Of a stretch of DNA of 64,000 nucleotides, positions 56,465-64,000 are shown piece by piece. Position 1 is the stretch's first letter; the number at the start of each line of letters is the position of its first letter. The stretch is from Enemella evansiae (lineage in GTDB: Bacteria; Pseudomonadota; Alphaproteobacteria; Rhodobacterales; Rhodobacteraceae). Made by a program: the position numbers and the translations under genes. The stretch covers positions 124,001 through 188,000 of the forward strand of contig JAFKDC010000005.1 of the NCBI GenBank assembly GCA_017255395.1. Reading direction: 5' to 3'. The notes beneath the pieces were generated by a model. That model worked only from the letters and a program-made list of their open reading frames with translations, was not told the origin of the DNA and made no database searches.

Positions 56465-57195
56465 TGTGCAAGCGGCGCCCCGAGGTCTGCGGCCTGCATC
56501 GCCGCGACATAGGCCAGCACCGCGTCGACCTCGTCGAGCGTCATCTCGATGGGCACGATGGGGCTGGGCCGCGCGATGTCGAAGGGCGGCGTGACCTCTT
56601 CGATCTGGGTGAAGGCCGGGTGCGGGTTCAGCGCGTAGAACCCGGCAAAGCGCGCCTCCCAGTCGGGCAGGCCGCGCAGGAGGGAAAAGCTGGGCGTCGA
56701 GCCGATGCCCATCACGCCGCCGCCCGGCTCTACCCTGTGGCAGCGCGTGCATTTGACCCGCGCGACGGTCAGCCCCAGCGCCGGGTCGCCATCCATCACC
56801 GGGGCCGCGGCTTCGGCCTCCGCCACCTCGGGCGCGGTGAAGAGCGGCGCGCCGTCGGGCGCGTAGGACAGCACCGTGGTCAGGCCGATCTCGCCGCCCA
56901 GCCAGTCGGCGAAGCGGTCGGTCCATTCGGTCTGATCGGTGACCTGCATGGCCCAGACCTGCCCGCCGCCCTGAAACAGCGGCACGCCTGTCGCACCCAG
57001 CATCACCTGCGCGGCCTCGGGCGCCTCCACCAGATCCACCCGCACCTGCGTCTTCAGCTTGAAGCGGGGCAGCGCATAGTCCAGCAGGCCGGTGTCCACC
57101 AGCGCGGGCGGGGCATAGAGCGCGACCGCCCGATCCTGTGCCACGGCCTTGAAGGGCAGCACCGCAAGGACCAGTATCAGCAACCAGACACGCAT
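56458..57195 (-). CDS. Monohaem cytochrome c with a substrate-binding-like N-terminal region
   Basis: 245 residues. Signal peptide MRVWLLILVLAVLPFKAVA, then residues ~30-120 resembling the oxyanion-binding protein fold: LVDTGLLDYALPRFKLKTQV lines up with TupA's TANSGLYDHLLPIFSDKTGI. The C-terminal cytochrome domain has CTRCH (Cys 149, Cys 152, His 153) and a downstream Met (GGGVMGIG). Its 3' end overlaps the ferredoxin gene's 3' end by 7 bp on the opposite strand. A periplasmic redox partner of the formate dehydrogenase locus is likely; whether it binds a metal oxyanion is open. Confidence 0.78.
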   Translation of the reverse strand: MRVWLLILVLAVLPFKAVAQDRAVALYAPPALVDTGLLDYALPRFKLKTQVRVDLVEAPEAAQVMLGATGVPLFQGGGQVWAMQVTDQTEWTDRFADWLGGEIGLTTVLSYAPDGAPLFTAPEVAEAEAAAPVMDGDPALGLTVARVKCTRCHRVEPGGGVMGIGSTPSFSLLRGLPDWEARFAGFYALNPHPAFTQIEEVTPPFDIARPSPIVPIEMTLDEVDAVLAYVAAMQAADLGAPLAHQ

Positions 57196-57251
57196 GGCGC
57201 CCAGCCTAGGCCGCGCCAGAGCGATCCGTCAACGACCATGGGAGAGACGAA

Positions 57252-57443
57252 ATGAGCGACGATTTCAACATGTCGATGCGCAAGTTCCTGAAGCAGGTGG
57301 GCGTCACCTCGCAGCAGGCCATCGAGGAAGCCATGCGCGAGCATGAGACCGTCGGCAAGGCCTACAAGGTCAAGGCCGTCGTCACCATCGAGGAACTGGA
57401 CCTGACCCACGAGGTCACCGGCGAGATCAAGGGACAATCCTGA
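57252..57443 (+). CDS. DUF6494 small protein
   Basis: 63 residues: MSDDFNMSMRKFLKQVGVTS then QQAIEEAMREHETVGKAYKV and a short beta-like tail (VVTIEELDLTHEVTGEIKG). Soluble, acidic-amphipathic. Recognised as the DUF6494 family, found next to Mrp in formate dehydrogenase loci of alphaproteobacteria. Its stop is directly followed by the GTG of the Mrp gene, so they are coupled. Function unknown. Confidence 0.8.
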   Translation: MSDDFNMSMRKFLKQVGVTSQQAIEEAMREHETVGKAYKVKAVVTIEELDLTHEVTGEIKGQS

Positions 57444-58505
57444 GTGCCTGACCGCGACGAGGTTCTGACCCTTCTCAAGGGGATCAAGGGGCCGGGGGGC
57501 GAGGATATCGTCTCTTCCGGCGTGATGCGTGCATTGAACGTGGGCGAGGACGGCTCCGTGCGCTTCGTCATGGAGGTGCCGCCCAAGCAGGCCGCCCAGT
57601 GGCAGCCCGTGCAGGCCCAGGCCGAGACGGCGCTGAAGGCCGCCGGGGCGCCCAAGGTGATGATCGCGCTGACCGGGCACACGGAGAAGGCGCCGCCGCC
57701 GGATCTGAAGCCGCAGCGCAAGGCGGAACCGGCTGGCCCGCAGAAGATCCCCGGCGTGAACCACCTGATCGCGGTGGCGTCGGGCAAGGGCGGCGTGGGC
57801 AAGTCCACCGTCTCGGCCAACCTCGCCTGCGCGCTGGCGGCGCAGGGGCGGCGCGTGGGGCTTCTGGACGCCGACGTCTACGGGCCCTCGCAGCCGCGCA
57901 TGCTGGGCGTGTCCGGGCGGCCTGCCTCGCCCGACGGCAAGACCATCCTGCCGCTGCGCAACCACGGCGTCACGATGATGTCCATTGGCCTGATGACGAA
58001 CGAGGACCAGGCCGTGGTCTGGCGCGGCCCGATGCTGATGGGCGCGCTGCAACAGATGATGATGCAGGTGCAATGGGGCGCGCTCGACGTGCTGATCGTG
58101 GACCTGCCGCCCGGCACCGGCGACGTGCAGATGACGCTGGCGCAGAAGGCGCAGGTCGATGGCGCGGTGATCGTCAGCACCCCGCAGGACGTGGCGCTTC
58201 TGGACGCGCGCAAGGGGCTGGACATGTTCAAGCAGCTGAAGGTCCCGATCCTCGGCATGATCGAGAACATGTCGACGCATATCTGTTCGAACTGCGGGCA
58301 TGAGGAACATGTCTTCGGCCATGGCGGCGTCGCGGCAGAGGCGGCGAAGCTGGGCGTGCCCCTTCTGGCAGAGGTGCCGCTGGACCTGCAGATCCGGCTG
58401 GCCTCGGACGGCGGCGCCCCCATCGTGGTCAGCCAGCCCGACAGCCCGCAGGCGCAGGCCTTCCACGCCATCGCCAAGGCGCTGGTGGATCAGGGCGTCG
58501 CATGA
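57444..58505 (+). CDS. mrp: Mrp/NBP35-family Fe-S cluster carrier ATPase
   Basis: 353 residues. An N-terminal DUF59-like segment (VLTLLKGIKGPGGEDIVSSG) precedes a deviant-Walker P-loop (VASGKGGVGKSTVSANLACA), DADVYGPSQPRML, VDLPPGTGDVQMTLAQ and a cysteine pair in CSNCGHEEHVFG, which carries the bridging Fe-S cluster. Start is GTG 57444, immediately after the DUF6494 stop. Supplies Fe-S clusters to apoproteins; here the FdhA/FdhB/ferredoxin set would be nearby clients. A housekeeping Mrp may exist elsewhere in the genome. Confidence 0.9.
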   Translation: MPDRDEVLTLLKGIKGPGGEDIVSSGVMRALNVGEDGSVRFVMEVPPKQAAQWQPVQAQAETALKAAGAPKVMIALTGHTEKAPPPDLKPQRKAEPAGPQKIPGVNHLIAVASGKGGVGKSTVSANLACALAAQGRRVGLLDADVYGPSQPRMLGVSGRPASPDGKTILPLRNHGVTMMSIGLMTNEDQAVVWRGPMLMGALQQMMMQVQWGALDVLIVDLPPGTGDVQMTLAQKAQVDGAVIVSTPQDVALLDARKGLDMFKQLKVPILGMIENMSTHICSNCGHEEHVFGHGGVAAEAAKLGVPLLAEVPLDLQIRLASDGGAPIVVSQPDSPQAQAFHAIAKALVDQGVA

Positions 58506-59206
58506 CGGAGGCGCTGACCTTCCCCCCGGCCATGCATGGCGAGGCCGTCACCCGCGACCCGGCAGAGGCCGCCGTGCTGCGCGCCATTCAGGGCGTGGAC
58601 GCGGGCCTCGTGACATGGCGCGTGGCCGCCGACCGGGTGGGCGCGGCGCTGGTGCTGGCGCCCGAGGTGCCGCTGGCGCAGGCCATGGCCATGCTGCCGC
58701 TCTGCGGGGTCGGCTTCCAGAACGCATTGGGCGCGCTGGCCCCGCCAGAGGTCGCGGTGCATCTGGACTGGGACGGGGGCCTGCGCGTCAACGGCGCCAC
58801 CTGCGGGCGGATGCGGGTCTTTGCGGCGACGCAGGACCCCGCCGCGCAACCCGACTGGCTGGTGGTCTCCTTCGACCTCGACCTCTTGCCCACGCAGCAA
58901 GAGACCGGCCTGACCCCCGACCGCACCGCGCTTTTCGTCGAGGGCTGCGCCGATGTCGATCCGGCGCGGCTGGTCGAAAGCTGGGCGCGGCACACGCTGG
59001 CGTGGATTGCCCGCTGGGAAGACGAAGGCCCCCGCCCGCTGCACGCGGAGTGGCGCGGGCTGGCCCACGGGATCGGCGACGAGGTCACGCAGGGCGATGC
59101 CACCGGTACCTTCCTCGGCGTGGACGAGGATTTCGGGATGCTGCTGCGCGTCGGCAAGGACACGCAGGCCATCCCGCTTACGACGCTTCTGGAGGACACC
59201 CCGTGA
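58502..59206 (+). CDS. Biotin/lipoate ligase-like protein with DUF4444
   Basis: 234 residues, starting inside the mrp stop (ATGA). A lipoate/biotin ligase-like fold (PPEVAVHLDWDGGLRVNGAT, VVSFDLDLLP, DPARLVESWARHTLAWI) with a C-terminal SH3-like DUF4444 part (GTFLGVDEDFGMLLRVGKDT). Canonical ligase catalytic lysine was not evident, so it may not attach a cofactor. It stays with Mrp, DUF6494 and DUF6505 in formate dehydrogenase loci; role unknown. Confidence 0.75.
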   Translation: MTEALTFPPAMHGEAVTRDPAEAAVLRAIQGVDAGLVTWRVAADRVGAALVLAPEVPLAQAMAMLPLCGVGFQNALGALAPPEVAVHLDWDGGLRVNGATCGRMRVFAATQDPAAQPDWLVVSFDLDLLPTQQETGLTPDRTALFVEGCADVDPARLVESWARHTLAWIARWEDEGPRPLHAEWRGLAHGIGDEVTQGDATGTFLGVDEDFGMLLRVGKDTQAIPLTTLLEDTP

Positions 59207-59760
59207 AACTGGCCCGAGCGATCCATTTCGACGAAAGCGACCAGTTCGTCTTTGCCTCTCCGGCGCGGACCGGCGAGTGGTGCATCTCCGGCGGCTTCGA
59301 GTTCTCGGACTGGACCGAGGGCGACCTTGTCGGCAAGGCGCGGCAGGCCTTCGCCAACGGCTGGCTGGGGCTGGAAACCTTCGGCCGCGTGACCTTCGTC
59401 GCCGTGACGCAGGCGGAGGCCTCCGAGATCGAGGCGCTGGAAATCGCCCTGGCGCAGCATTTCGTCACCTACTACGGCGCGCCCTCGGTCGAGGCCGCCC
59501 GCCCGGTCGCCCGCGAAGAGATCTTCCACATGGGCGACCTCTGCGAAGAGCATGATCCGAACACGCTGCTGACCGTGGTGCGCGAGCTCTCCGATGCCGG
59601 GGTCCGCGAGGCCTTCCGCGTGATCGAGGCGGATCAGGCGGACCTGTCGCAATTCGCCGTGCATGGCGATGCCGAGCCGCTGCACGACCACGATCACGAT
59701 CACGATCATGAACACGGCGAGGGTCCGGGCCACGTCCACGGCCCGGGCTGCAAGCATTGA
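59203..59760 (+). CDS. DUF6505 protein with histidine-rich tail
   Basis: About 185 residues. Start GTG 59203 (KLARAIHFDESDQFVF) overlaps the previous stop (GTGA), with GGAGG 8 bp upstream. Contains GEWCISGGFEFSDWTEGDLV and ends in a histidine-rich run (LHDHDHDHDHEHGEGPGHVH) plus a terminal CKH, a likely divalent-metal-binding tail. Recognised as DUF6505. With Mrp and the ferredoxin protein it may help metallocentre assembly. Function unknown. Confidence 0.75.
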   Translation: MKLARAIHFDESDQFVFASPARTGEWCISGGFEFSDWTEGDLVGKARQAFANGWLGLETFGRVTFVAVTQAEASEIEALEIALAQHFVTYYGAPSVEAARPVAREEIFHMGDLCEEHDPNTLLTVVRELSDAGVREAFRVIEADQADLSQFAVHGDAEPLHDHDHDHDHEHGEGPGHVHGPGCKH

Positions 59761-59770
59761 GCGCGGCCCG

Positions 59771-61732
59771 GTGACCGGCGCGGCGCGGCGCGGGCTGTTG
59801 CGGACCATTCGCGTCCGCCTGCTGTTCCTCGCGCTGGCGCCGCTGGTCATCCTGATGCCGCTGCTTCTGCTGCTGGGCATGACGCGCTGGACCTCGGATT
59901 ACGACAAGGTCCTGATCGCAAACGTCGAATCCGATCTTCGGATCGCGGAACAATACCTGTCTCGGATCATGCGGACGACGGGCGACGAACTGGCAGGCGT
60001 GGCCGAGTCGGTCGAGTTCGCCGCCGTACTGGACGCCCCTCCCGAGAGGCAGGCCTCTTTCTTCGCGGGCAAGCGGCAGGCGCTGGGGCTGGACTTCCTC
60101 ACCTTCGTACCCGAGGGCACCGAGGCGCGCTGGCCGGTGATCCGCAATGCGCTGGACGGTCAGGCCGCCACCGCCATCGACCTCTTCGGACCCGAGGTTC
60201 TGGCCAGCTTTCCCGGCGCGCTGGAGCAACAGGCGAAGATCGACCTGATCCCCACCCGCGCCGCCGTGCCCACCGACCGCGCCGCCGAGGATCGCGGCAT
60301 GGTCGTGCATTCCGCCGCCCCGGTGCGGCTGAACGGCAAGGCGGGCGCGCTGGTGGGCGGTATCCTTCTGAACCGCAACCTGACCTTCATCGATACGATC
60401 AACGCGCTGGTCTACCTGAACGCCATCACCGGCGGCGACCGGCAGGGCACCGCGACGCTGTTCCTCGACGATGTGCGCATTTCCACCAACGTCCGCCTTT
60501 TCGAGGACGTGCGCGCCCTTGGCACCCGCGTCAGCGCCGAGGTCCGCCACGCGGTGCTTGACGAAGGCCAGACCTGGCTCGACCGGGCCTTCGTGGTGAA
60601 CGAGTGGTATATCTCGGGCTACCTGCCCCTGCGCGACAGCTTCGACCGGCCCGTGGGGATGCTCTACGTGGGTTTCCTCGAGGCGCCCTTCGCCGCTGCC
60701 AAGCGCAAGGCCTACCTGACCATGCTGGCCGCCTTCGCGGGCGTGCTGCTGCTGTCGGTGCCGCTGTTCCTGTGGCTGGCAAAGGGCGTCTTCGCGCCGC
60801 TGGAGCAGATGACCCAGACCATGCGCCGGGTGCGCGAGGGCAACCTGTCCGCGCGCAACGGCGTGCGCCGGTCCTCGGACGAGATCGGGCAGGTCGCCGG
60901 GCACCTCGACGACCTGCTGAATCAGGTGCAGGACCGCGACGCCCGCCTTCGTGCGTGGACCGAGGAACTGGAGCAACGGGTCGAGGACCGCACCGCCGAG
61001 CTGCGCGAGGCCAATGCCAAGCTGGAAGACACATGGCGACAGCTGGTCATGAGCGAGAAACTGGCCTCGATCGGCGAGATCACGGCGGGCGTCGCGCATG
61101 AGATCAACAACCCCGTCGCCGTCATTCAGGGCAACCTCGACGTGTTGCGCGAGACGCTGGGCGCGGGGTCGGCCCCCGTCGAGACAGAGATCGCGCTGAT
61201 CGACGCGCAGGTCGGGCGGATCAACTCGATCGTCGGCAAGCTGCTGCAATTCGCGCGGCCCGACGACTATGCCGGAACCGATGAGGCGGTGGCGCTGGCG
61301 CCGGTGGTGCGCGACTGCCTCGTGCTGGTGGACCACGTGCTGTCGCGCGCCGATGTCCGGGTCAGGGCCGATCTGGACGAAGAGACCCCGCCCGTGCGCA
61401 TCGGGCGCGGCGAGATACAGCAGGTGGTCATCAATCTTCTGGTGAACGCCGTGCACGCGATGGAGGTGGAGGGCACGATCTTCCTGACGCTGCGGCCAGA
61501 GACCCGGGAGCGCGACGGCGCGCTGCTGATCGTCCGCGACACCGGCCCGGGCGTACCGGCGGCACTGGTGGACACGGTCTTCGACCCCTTCTTCACCACC
61601 AAGCAGGCCGAGGGCACGGGGCTGGGCCTGTCGATCTCGCAGACGCTGGTGCAGCGCGCCGGGGGCCGCATCACCTACCGCAACCCGCCCGAAGGCGGCG
61701 CCGAATTCTCTGTCTGGCTGCCCGCCGCCTGA
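59771..61732 (+). CDS. Membrane sensor histidine kinase
   Basis: About 653 residues. First membrane helix LFLALAPLVILMPLLLLLGM near the N-terminus, a periplasmic double-Cache-like sensor region (about 40-305), second helix MLAAFAGVLLLSVPLFLWLA, HAMP (APLEQMTQTMRRVREGNLSA), a coiled coil, HisKA with phospho-acceptor His 443 (GVAHEINNPVAVIQGN) and HATPase (NLLVNAVHAM, GPGVPAALVDTVFDPFFTTK). GTG 59771 is the likely start, 11 bp after the DUF6505 stop. No response regulator is adjacent; the NtrC-like regulator at 44266 closes the same locus and is the best partner guess. Confidence 0.87.
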   Translation: MTGAARRGLLRTIRVRLLFLALAPLVILMPLLLLLGMTRWTSDYDKVLIANVESDLRIAEQYLSRIMRTTGDELAGVAESVEFAAVLDAPPERQASFFAGKRQALGLDFLTFVPEGTEARWPVIRNALDGQAATAIDLFGPEVLASFPGALEQQAKIDLIPTRAAVPTDRAAEDRGMVVHSAAPVRLNGKAGALVGGILLNRNLTFIDTINALVYLNAITGGDRQGTATLFLDDVRISTNVRLFEDVRALGTRVSAEVRHAVLDEGQTWLDRAFVVNEWYISGYLPLRDSFDRPVGMLYVGFLEAPFAAAKRKAYLTMLAAFAGVLLLSVPLFLWLAKGVFAPLEQMTQTMRRVREGNLSARNGVRRSSDEIGQVAGHLDDLLNQVQDRDARLRAWTEELEQRVEDRTAELREANAKLEDTWRQLVMSEKLASIGEITAGVAHEINNPVAVIQGNLDVLRETLGAGSAPVETEIALIDAQVGRINSIVGKLLQFARPDDYAGTDEAVALAPVVRDCLVLVDHVLSRADVRVRADLDEETPPVRIGRGEIQQVVINLLVNAVHAMEVEGTIFLTLRPETRERDGALLIVRDTGPGVPAALVDTVFDPFFTTKQAEGTGLGLSISQTLVQRAGGRITYRNPPEGGAEFSVWLPAA

Positions 61733-62019
61733 CGGTCCCCTGCGGGATCGGGTGCGCTGCGGAGCGGGCGCAATCCTGCGCGGCGCAGGTCGCGGACGCG
61801 GACGCGCTGCGGGTCCGGCTCTGCCTCTGACAGCGCGCGTCACAGGATAGCGCTGTGGGTCTGGCGCCCGCTCTCGCGGCGCACGAGCCGTCACAGCACG
61901 GCGCGCTGCCGATCCGGCTACCCCGCGCCGCGCGCCGCAAACGGCTTCTTCGCGCAGCCAGCGGGATACTGGACAAAGGCCCACTGGCACGCCCCCGCAA
62001 GCCGTGGCATCAATCGGGC
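61733..62019. other. Gap between the sensor kinase and modA
   Basis: 287 bp, no gene recognised. GC-rich with several short self-complementary stretches (e.g. GCGGAGCGGGCGC at about 61758). I could not identify a molybdenum-cofactor riboswitch or a ModE palindrome by eye, though the promoter of modABC must lie here unless it is read from the kinase gene. Confidence 0.4.
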
Positions 62020-62769
62020 ATGACACGCACCCTGACCCTGTTCCTCGCCCTGACCCTCGGTTCCGCCGCTGCCGCCGAGCAGGTCACCGTCTTTGCCGCC
62101 GCAAGCCTGAAGACCGCGCTCGACGAGATCGCCACCGCCTACGAGGCGACCAGCGGCGACACGGTCGTGCTGTCCTACGCCGGGTCCTCGGCGCTGGCCC
62201 GCCAGATCCAGCAGGGCGCGCCCGCGCAGGTCTTCGTCTCTGCCAACACCGCGTGGATGGACGTCCTGCAAGGGGACGGGCTGATCGCCGAAGACACACG
62301 CGCGGACCTCTTGGCCAACCGGCTGGCACTGGTGGCGCACGGGCCCTCCGCACCGGTCGAGATCACGCCCGACCTCGATCTTGCCGGGATGCTGGGCGAG
62401 GGCCGCCTTGCCATGGCGCTGGTCGACGCCGTCCCGGCGGGGATCTACGGCAAGCAGGCCCTGACCACGCTGGGCCTCTGGGACAGCGTCTCGGGCAGCG
62501 TGGCGCAGACCGACAACGTGCGCGCCGCGCTGGCGCTGGTCTCGCTGGGAGAGGCGCCCTTCGGCGTGACCTACCGCACCGACGCGCTGGCCGATCCGGG
62601 GGTCAGCATCGCGGGCCTCTTCCCCGAAGACAGCCACGACCCGATCACCTACCCCATGGCCGCGCTGGCCGGGCAAGAGGCGCTGGCGGAGCCATTCCTG
62701 ACCTACCTCTCCGGCCCAGAGGCCGCAGAGACCTTCGAAAAGCACGGCTTCGCCGTTCTGGGGGACTGA
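62020..62769 (+). CDS. modA: Molybdate-binding periplasmic protein
   Basis: About 249 residues. Short signal peptide MTRTLTLFLALTLGSAAAAE, then VTVFAAASLKTALDEIATAY with the SL(K) oxyanion loop, LSYAGSSALARQIQQGAPAQ (second Ser ligand region) and AVPAGIYGKQAL near the hinge, all diagnostic of ModA. Captures molybdate in the periplasm for Mo-cofactor synthesis. Its stop overlaps the modB start. Confidence 0.94.
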   Translation: MTRTLTLFLALTLGSAAAAEQVTVFAAASLKTALDEIATAYEATSGDTVVLSYAGSSALARQIQQGAPAQVFVSANTAWMDVLQGDGLIAEDTRADLLANRLALVAHGPSAPVEITPDLDLAGMLGEGRLAMALVDAVPAGIYGKQALTTLGLWDSVSGSVAQTDNVRAALALVSLGEAPFGVTYRTDALADPGVSIAGLFPEDSHDPITYPMAALAGQEALAEPFLTYLSGPEAAETFEKHGFAVLGD

Positions 62770-63461
62770 TGGACTGGCTGACGCCGCAGGAATGGCAGGC
62801 GGTCGCCCTGTCCCTGCGGGTGTCCTTCTGGGCGATGCTGCTGTCTTTGCCCCTCGGCCTGTTCGTGGCCTACGCGCTGGCGCGCTGGCAGTTTCCCGGC
62901 AAGCAGGTGGTCAACGGGCTGGTGCACCTGCCGCTGATCCTGCCGCCCGTGGTCACCGGCTACCTGCTTCTGATCACCTTCGGGACGCGCGGGCCGGTGG
63001 GGTCGCTGTTGCAGGAGGTCGGGATCACCTTCGCCTTCCGCTGGACCGGCGCGGCGCTGGCCGCCGCGATCATGGCCTTTCCGCTGATGGTGCGCGCCAT
63101 GCGCCTGTCGATCGAGGCGGTGGACCCGCGCCTTGAACAGGCCGCCGCCACGCTGGGCGCCTCGCGCGGGTGGGTCTTTGCCACCGTGACGCTGCCGCTG
63201 ATCCTGCCCGGCATCCTGACCGGCGCCATCCTCGCCTTCGCCAAGGCGATGGGAGAGTTCGGGGCCACGATCACCTTCGTGTCCAACATCCCCGGCCAGA
63301 CGCAGACCCTGCCTTCGGCCATCTACGCGCTGTTGCAGGTGCCGGGGGGCGAGGGATCGGCGCTGCGGCTGGTCGTGGTCTCGGTCGTCGTGGCCATGGG
63401 CGCGCTGCTGCTGTCGGAATGGTTGTCGCGGCGCGTGGCCGCCCGGATCTCGGGCGCATGA
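62769..63461 (+). CDS. modB: Molybdate ABC transporter permease
   Basis: About 230 residues with five to six membrane helices (e.g. [35 protein letters not shown]-like segment). The coupling loop [20 protein letters not shown] and [20 protein letters not shown] match ModB. Starts within the modA stop (TGATG) and ends overlapping modC (ATGA). Confidence 0.94.
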   Translation: MDWLTPQEWQAVALSLRVSFWAMLLSLPLGLFVAYALARWQFPGKQVVNGLVHLPLILPPVVTGYLLLITFGTRGPVGSLLQEVGITFAFRWTGAALAAAIMAFPLMVRAMRLSIEAVDPRLEQAAATLGASRGWVFATVTLPLILPGILTGAILAFAKAMGEFGATITFVSNIPGQTQTLPSAIYALLQVPGGEGSALRLVVVSVVVAMGALLLSEWLSRRVAARISGA

Positions 63462-64000
63462 TAGAGGTCGCGCTCCGCCACGCCCTGCCGGGCTTCACGC
63501 TGGATGCGGCCTTCGAGGCGCCCGCCGGGGTGACGGTGCTGTTCGGGCGGTCCGGGTCGGGCAAGACAAGCGTCATCAACGCGGTGGCCGGGCTGATGCG
63601 GCCCGACGCGGGTCGCGTGGTCGTGGACGGGCGCGTGCTGGCGGATTCGGCGCGCGGCATCTGGCTGCCACCGCACCGCAGGCGCCTTGGCTACATCTTT
63701 CAGGAGGGGCGCCTGTTCCCGCATCTGACCGTGCGGCAGAACCTGCTTTACGGGCGCTGGTTCAACGGCACGGGGGCCGACCTGACCCGCGTGGTCGAGA
63801 TGCTGGGGCTGGGGGCGCTTCTGTCCCGCCGCCCCGCCGCGCTGTCGGGCGGCGAAAAGCAACGGGTCGCTATCGGTCGCGCGCTGCTGGCGCGGCCCGG
63901 CCTGATCCTAGCGGACGAACCGCTGGCGGCGCTGGACGAGGCCCGCAAGGCCGAGATCCTGCCCTATTTCGAGCGGCTCAGGGACGAGGCGCAGTGCCCG
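63458..64000 (+). CDS. modC: Molybdate ABC transporter ATP-binding protein (3' end off window)
   Basis: Frame opens at ATG 63458 inside the modB stop and runs off the right edge; 181 codons visible of a usual ~360. Walker [11 protein letters not shown] (about residues 30-39), [20 protein letters not shown] (Q-loop), signature [16 protein letters not shown] and Walker [14 protein letters not shown] are present. The C-terminal TOBE/mop domain expected in ModC would lie beyond the window. Confidence 0.92.
   Translation, partial: MIEVALRHALPGFTLDAAFEAPAGVTVLFGRSGSGKTSVINAVAGLMRPDAGRVVVDGRVLADSARGIWLPPHRRRLGYIFQEGRLFPHLTVRQNLLYGRWFNGTGADLTRVVEMLGLGALLSRRPAALSGGEKQRVAIGRALLARPGLILADEPLAALDEARKAEILPYFERLRDEAQCP

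Noticed and set aside
61733-62019. Molybdenum-cofactor riboswitch before modA
   Set aside because: No convincing consensus structure could be recognised by eye; a covariance-model search would be needed.

Overview
The window is about 64 kb of GC-rich DNA with the gene content and style of a Rhodobacteraceae/Roseobacter-group alphaproteobacterium: very short or overlapping gene junctions (ATGA, TGATG, GTGA), FrcBCA-type and EryEFG-type sugar ABC transporters, an alphaproteobacterial erythritol locus, and a respiratory formate dehydrogenase locus with DUF3305/DUF3306, DUF6494 and DUF6505 partners. The family placement is an inference from gene content. I saw no rRNA, tRNA, transposase, phage gene or CRISPR array.

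Layout. 1-12 kb, minus strand: a glycogen operon transcribed glgP-glgB-glgC-glgA-glgX-malQ-pgm, with pgm cut by the left edge. 12.2-16.8 kb: a fructose-type ABC importer (frcB-frcC-frcA, minus) divergent from its ROK-family repressor frcR. 17-22.6 kb: a D-apiose/D-apionate degradation cluster made of a RuBisCO-like protein, a Gfo/Idh/MocA dehydrogenase, a FadR-type GntR regulator, a DUF1537 kinase and D-apionate oxidoisomerase, arranged as two divergent pairs. 23.1-36 kb: tetritol and tetrulose-phosphate metabolism: a first FAD dehydrogenase/FGGY kinase pair; a DeoR regulator with L-erythrulose-1-phosphate and D-erythrulose-4-phosphate isomerases; a divergent fbp-fba pair; then eryA-eryB-eryC-eryD. 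36.4-40.7 kb, plus strand: the matching ABC importer with a DUF2291 protein.

40.9-44.2 kb: a tungstate importer (tupB-tupC-tupA) with a HTH/periplasmic-binding-like regulator. 44.3-54.2 kb, minus strand: a ten-gene formate dehydrogenase operon (DUF3305, DUF3306, TorD-like chaperone, small Tat protein, fdhA, fdhB, cytochrome b, WD40-cytochrome c, 42-residue protein, response regulator). 54.5-61.7 kb: a multi-cluster ferredoxin, a monohaem cytochrome with a substrate-binding-like N-terminus, DUF6494, Mrp ATPase, DUF4444 ligase-like protein, DUF6505 and a sensor kinase. 62-64 kb: the molybdate importer modA-modB-modC, with modC cut by the right edge.

How it fits together. Two systems stand out. 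First, the carbon module: the apionate branch should produce L-erythrulose 1-phosphate if its RuBisCO-like protein is a decarboxylase, and the erythritol branch (EryA-EryB-EryC) gives the same intermediate. Both would then share the EryH/EryI isomerases at 26.5-27.7 kb to reach D-erythrose 4-phosphate, and the nearby aldolase and FBPase/SBPase could pass it to sedoheptulose phosphates. Second, the formate dehydrogenase locus is bracketed by a tungstate importer on one side and a molybdate importer on the other. A response regulator without the sigma-54 GAFTGA loop sits at one end and a sensor kinase at the other. Non-coding structure worth attention includes a 21-bp tandem repeat array after fba, shared operator-like palindromes, a repeated 3'-end element and a RIME-like palindrome inside the formate dehydrogenase operon.
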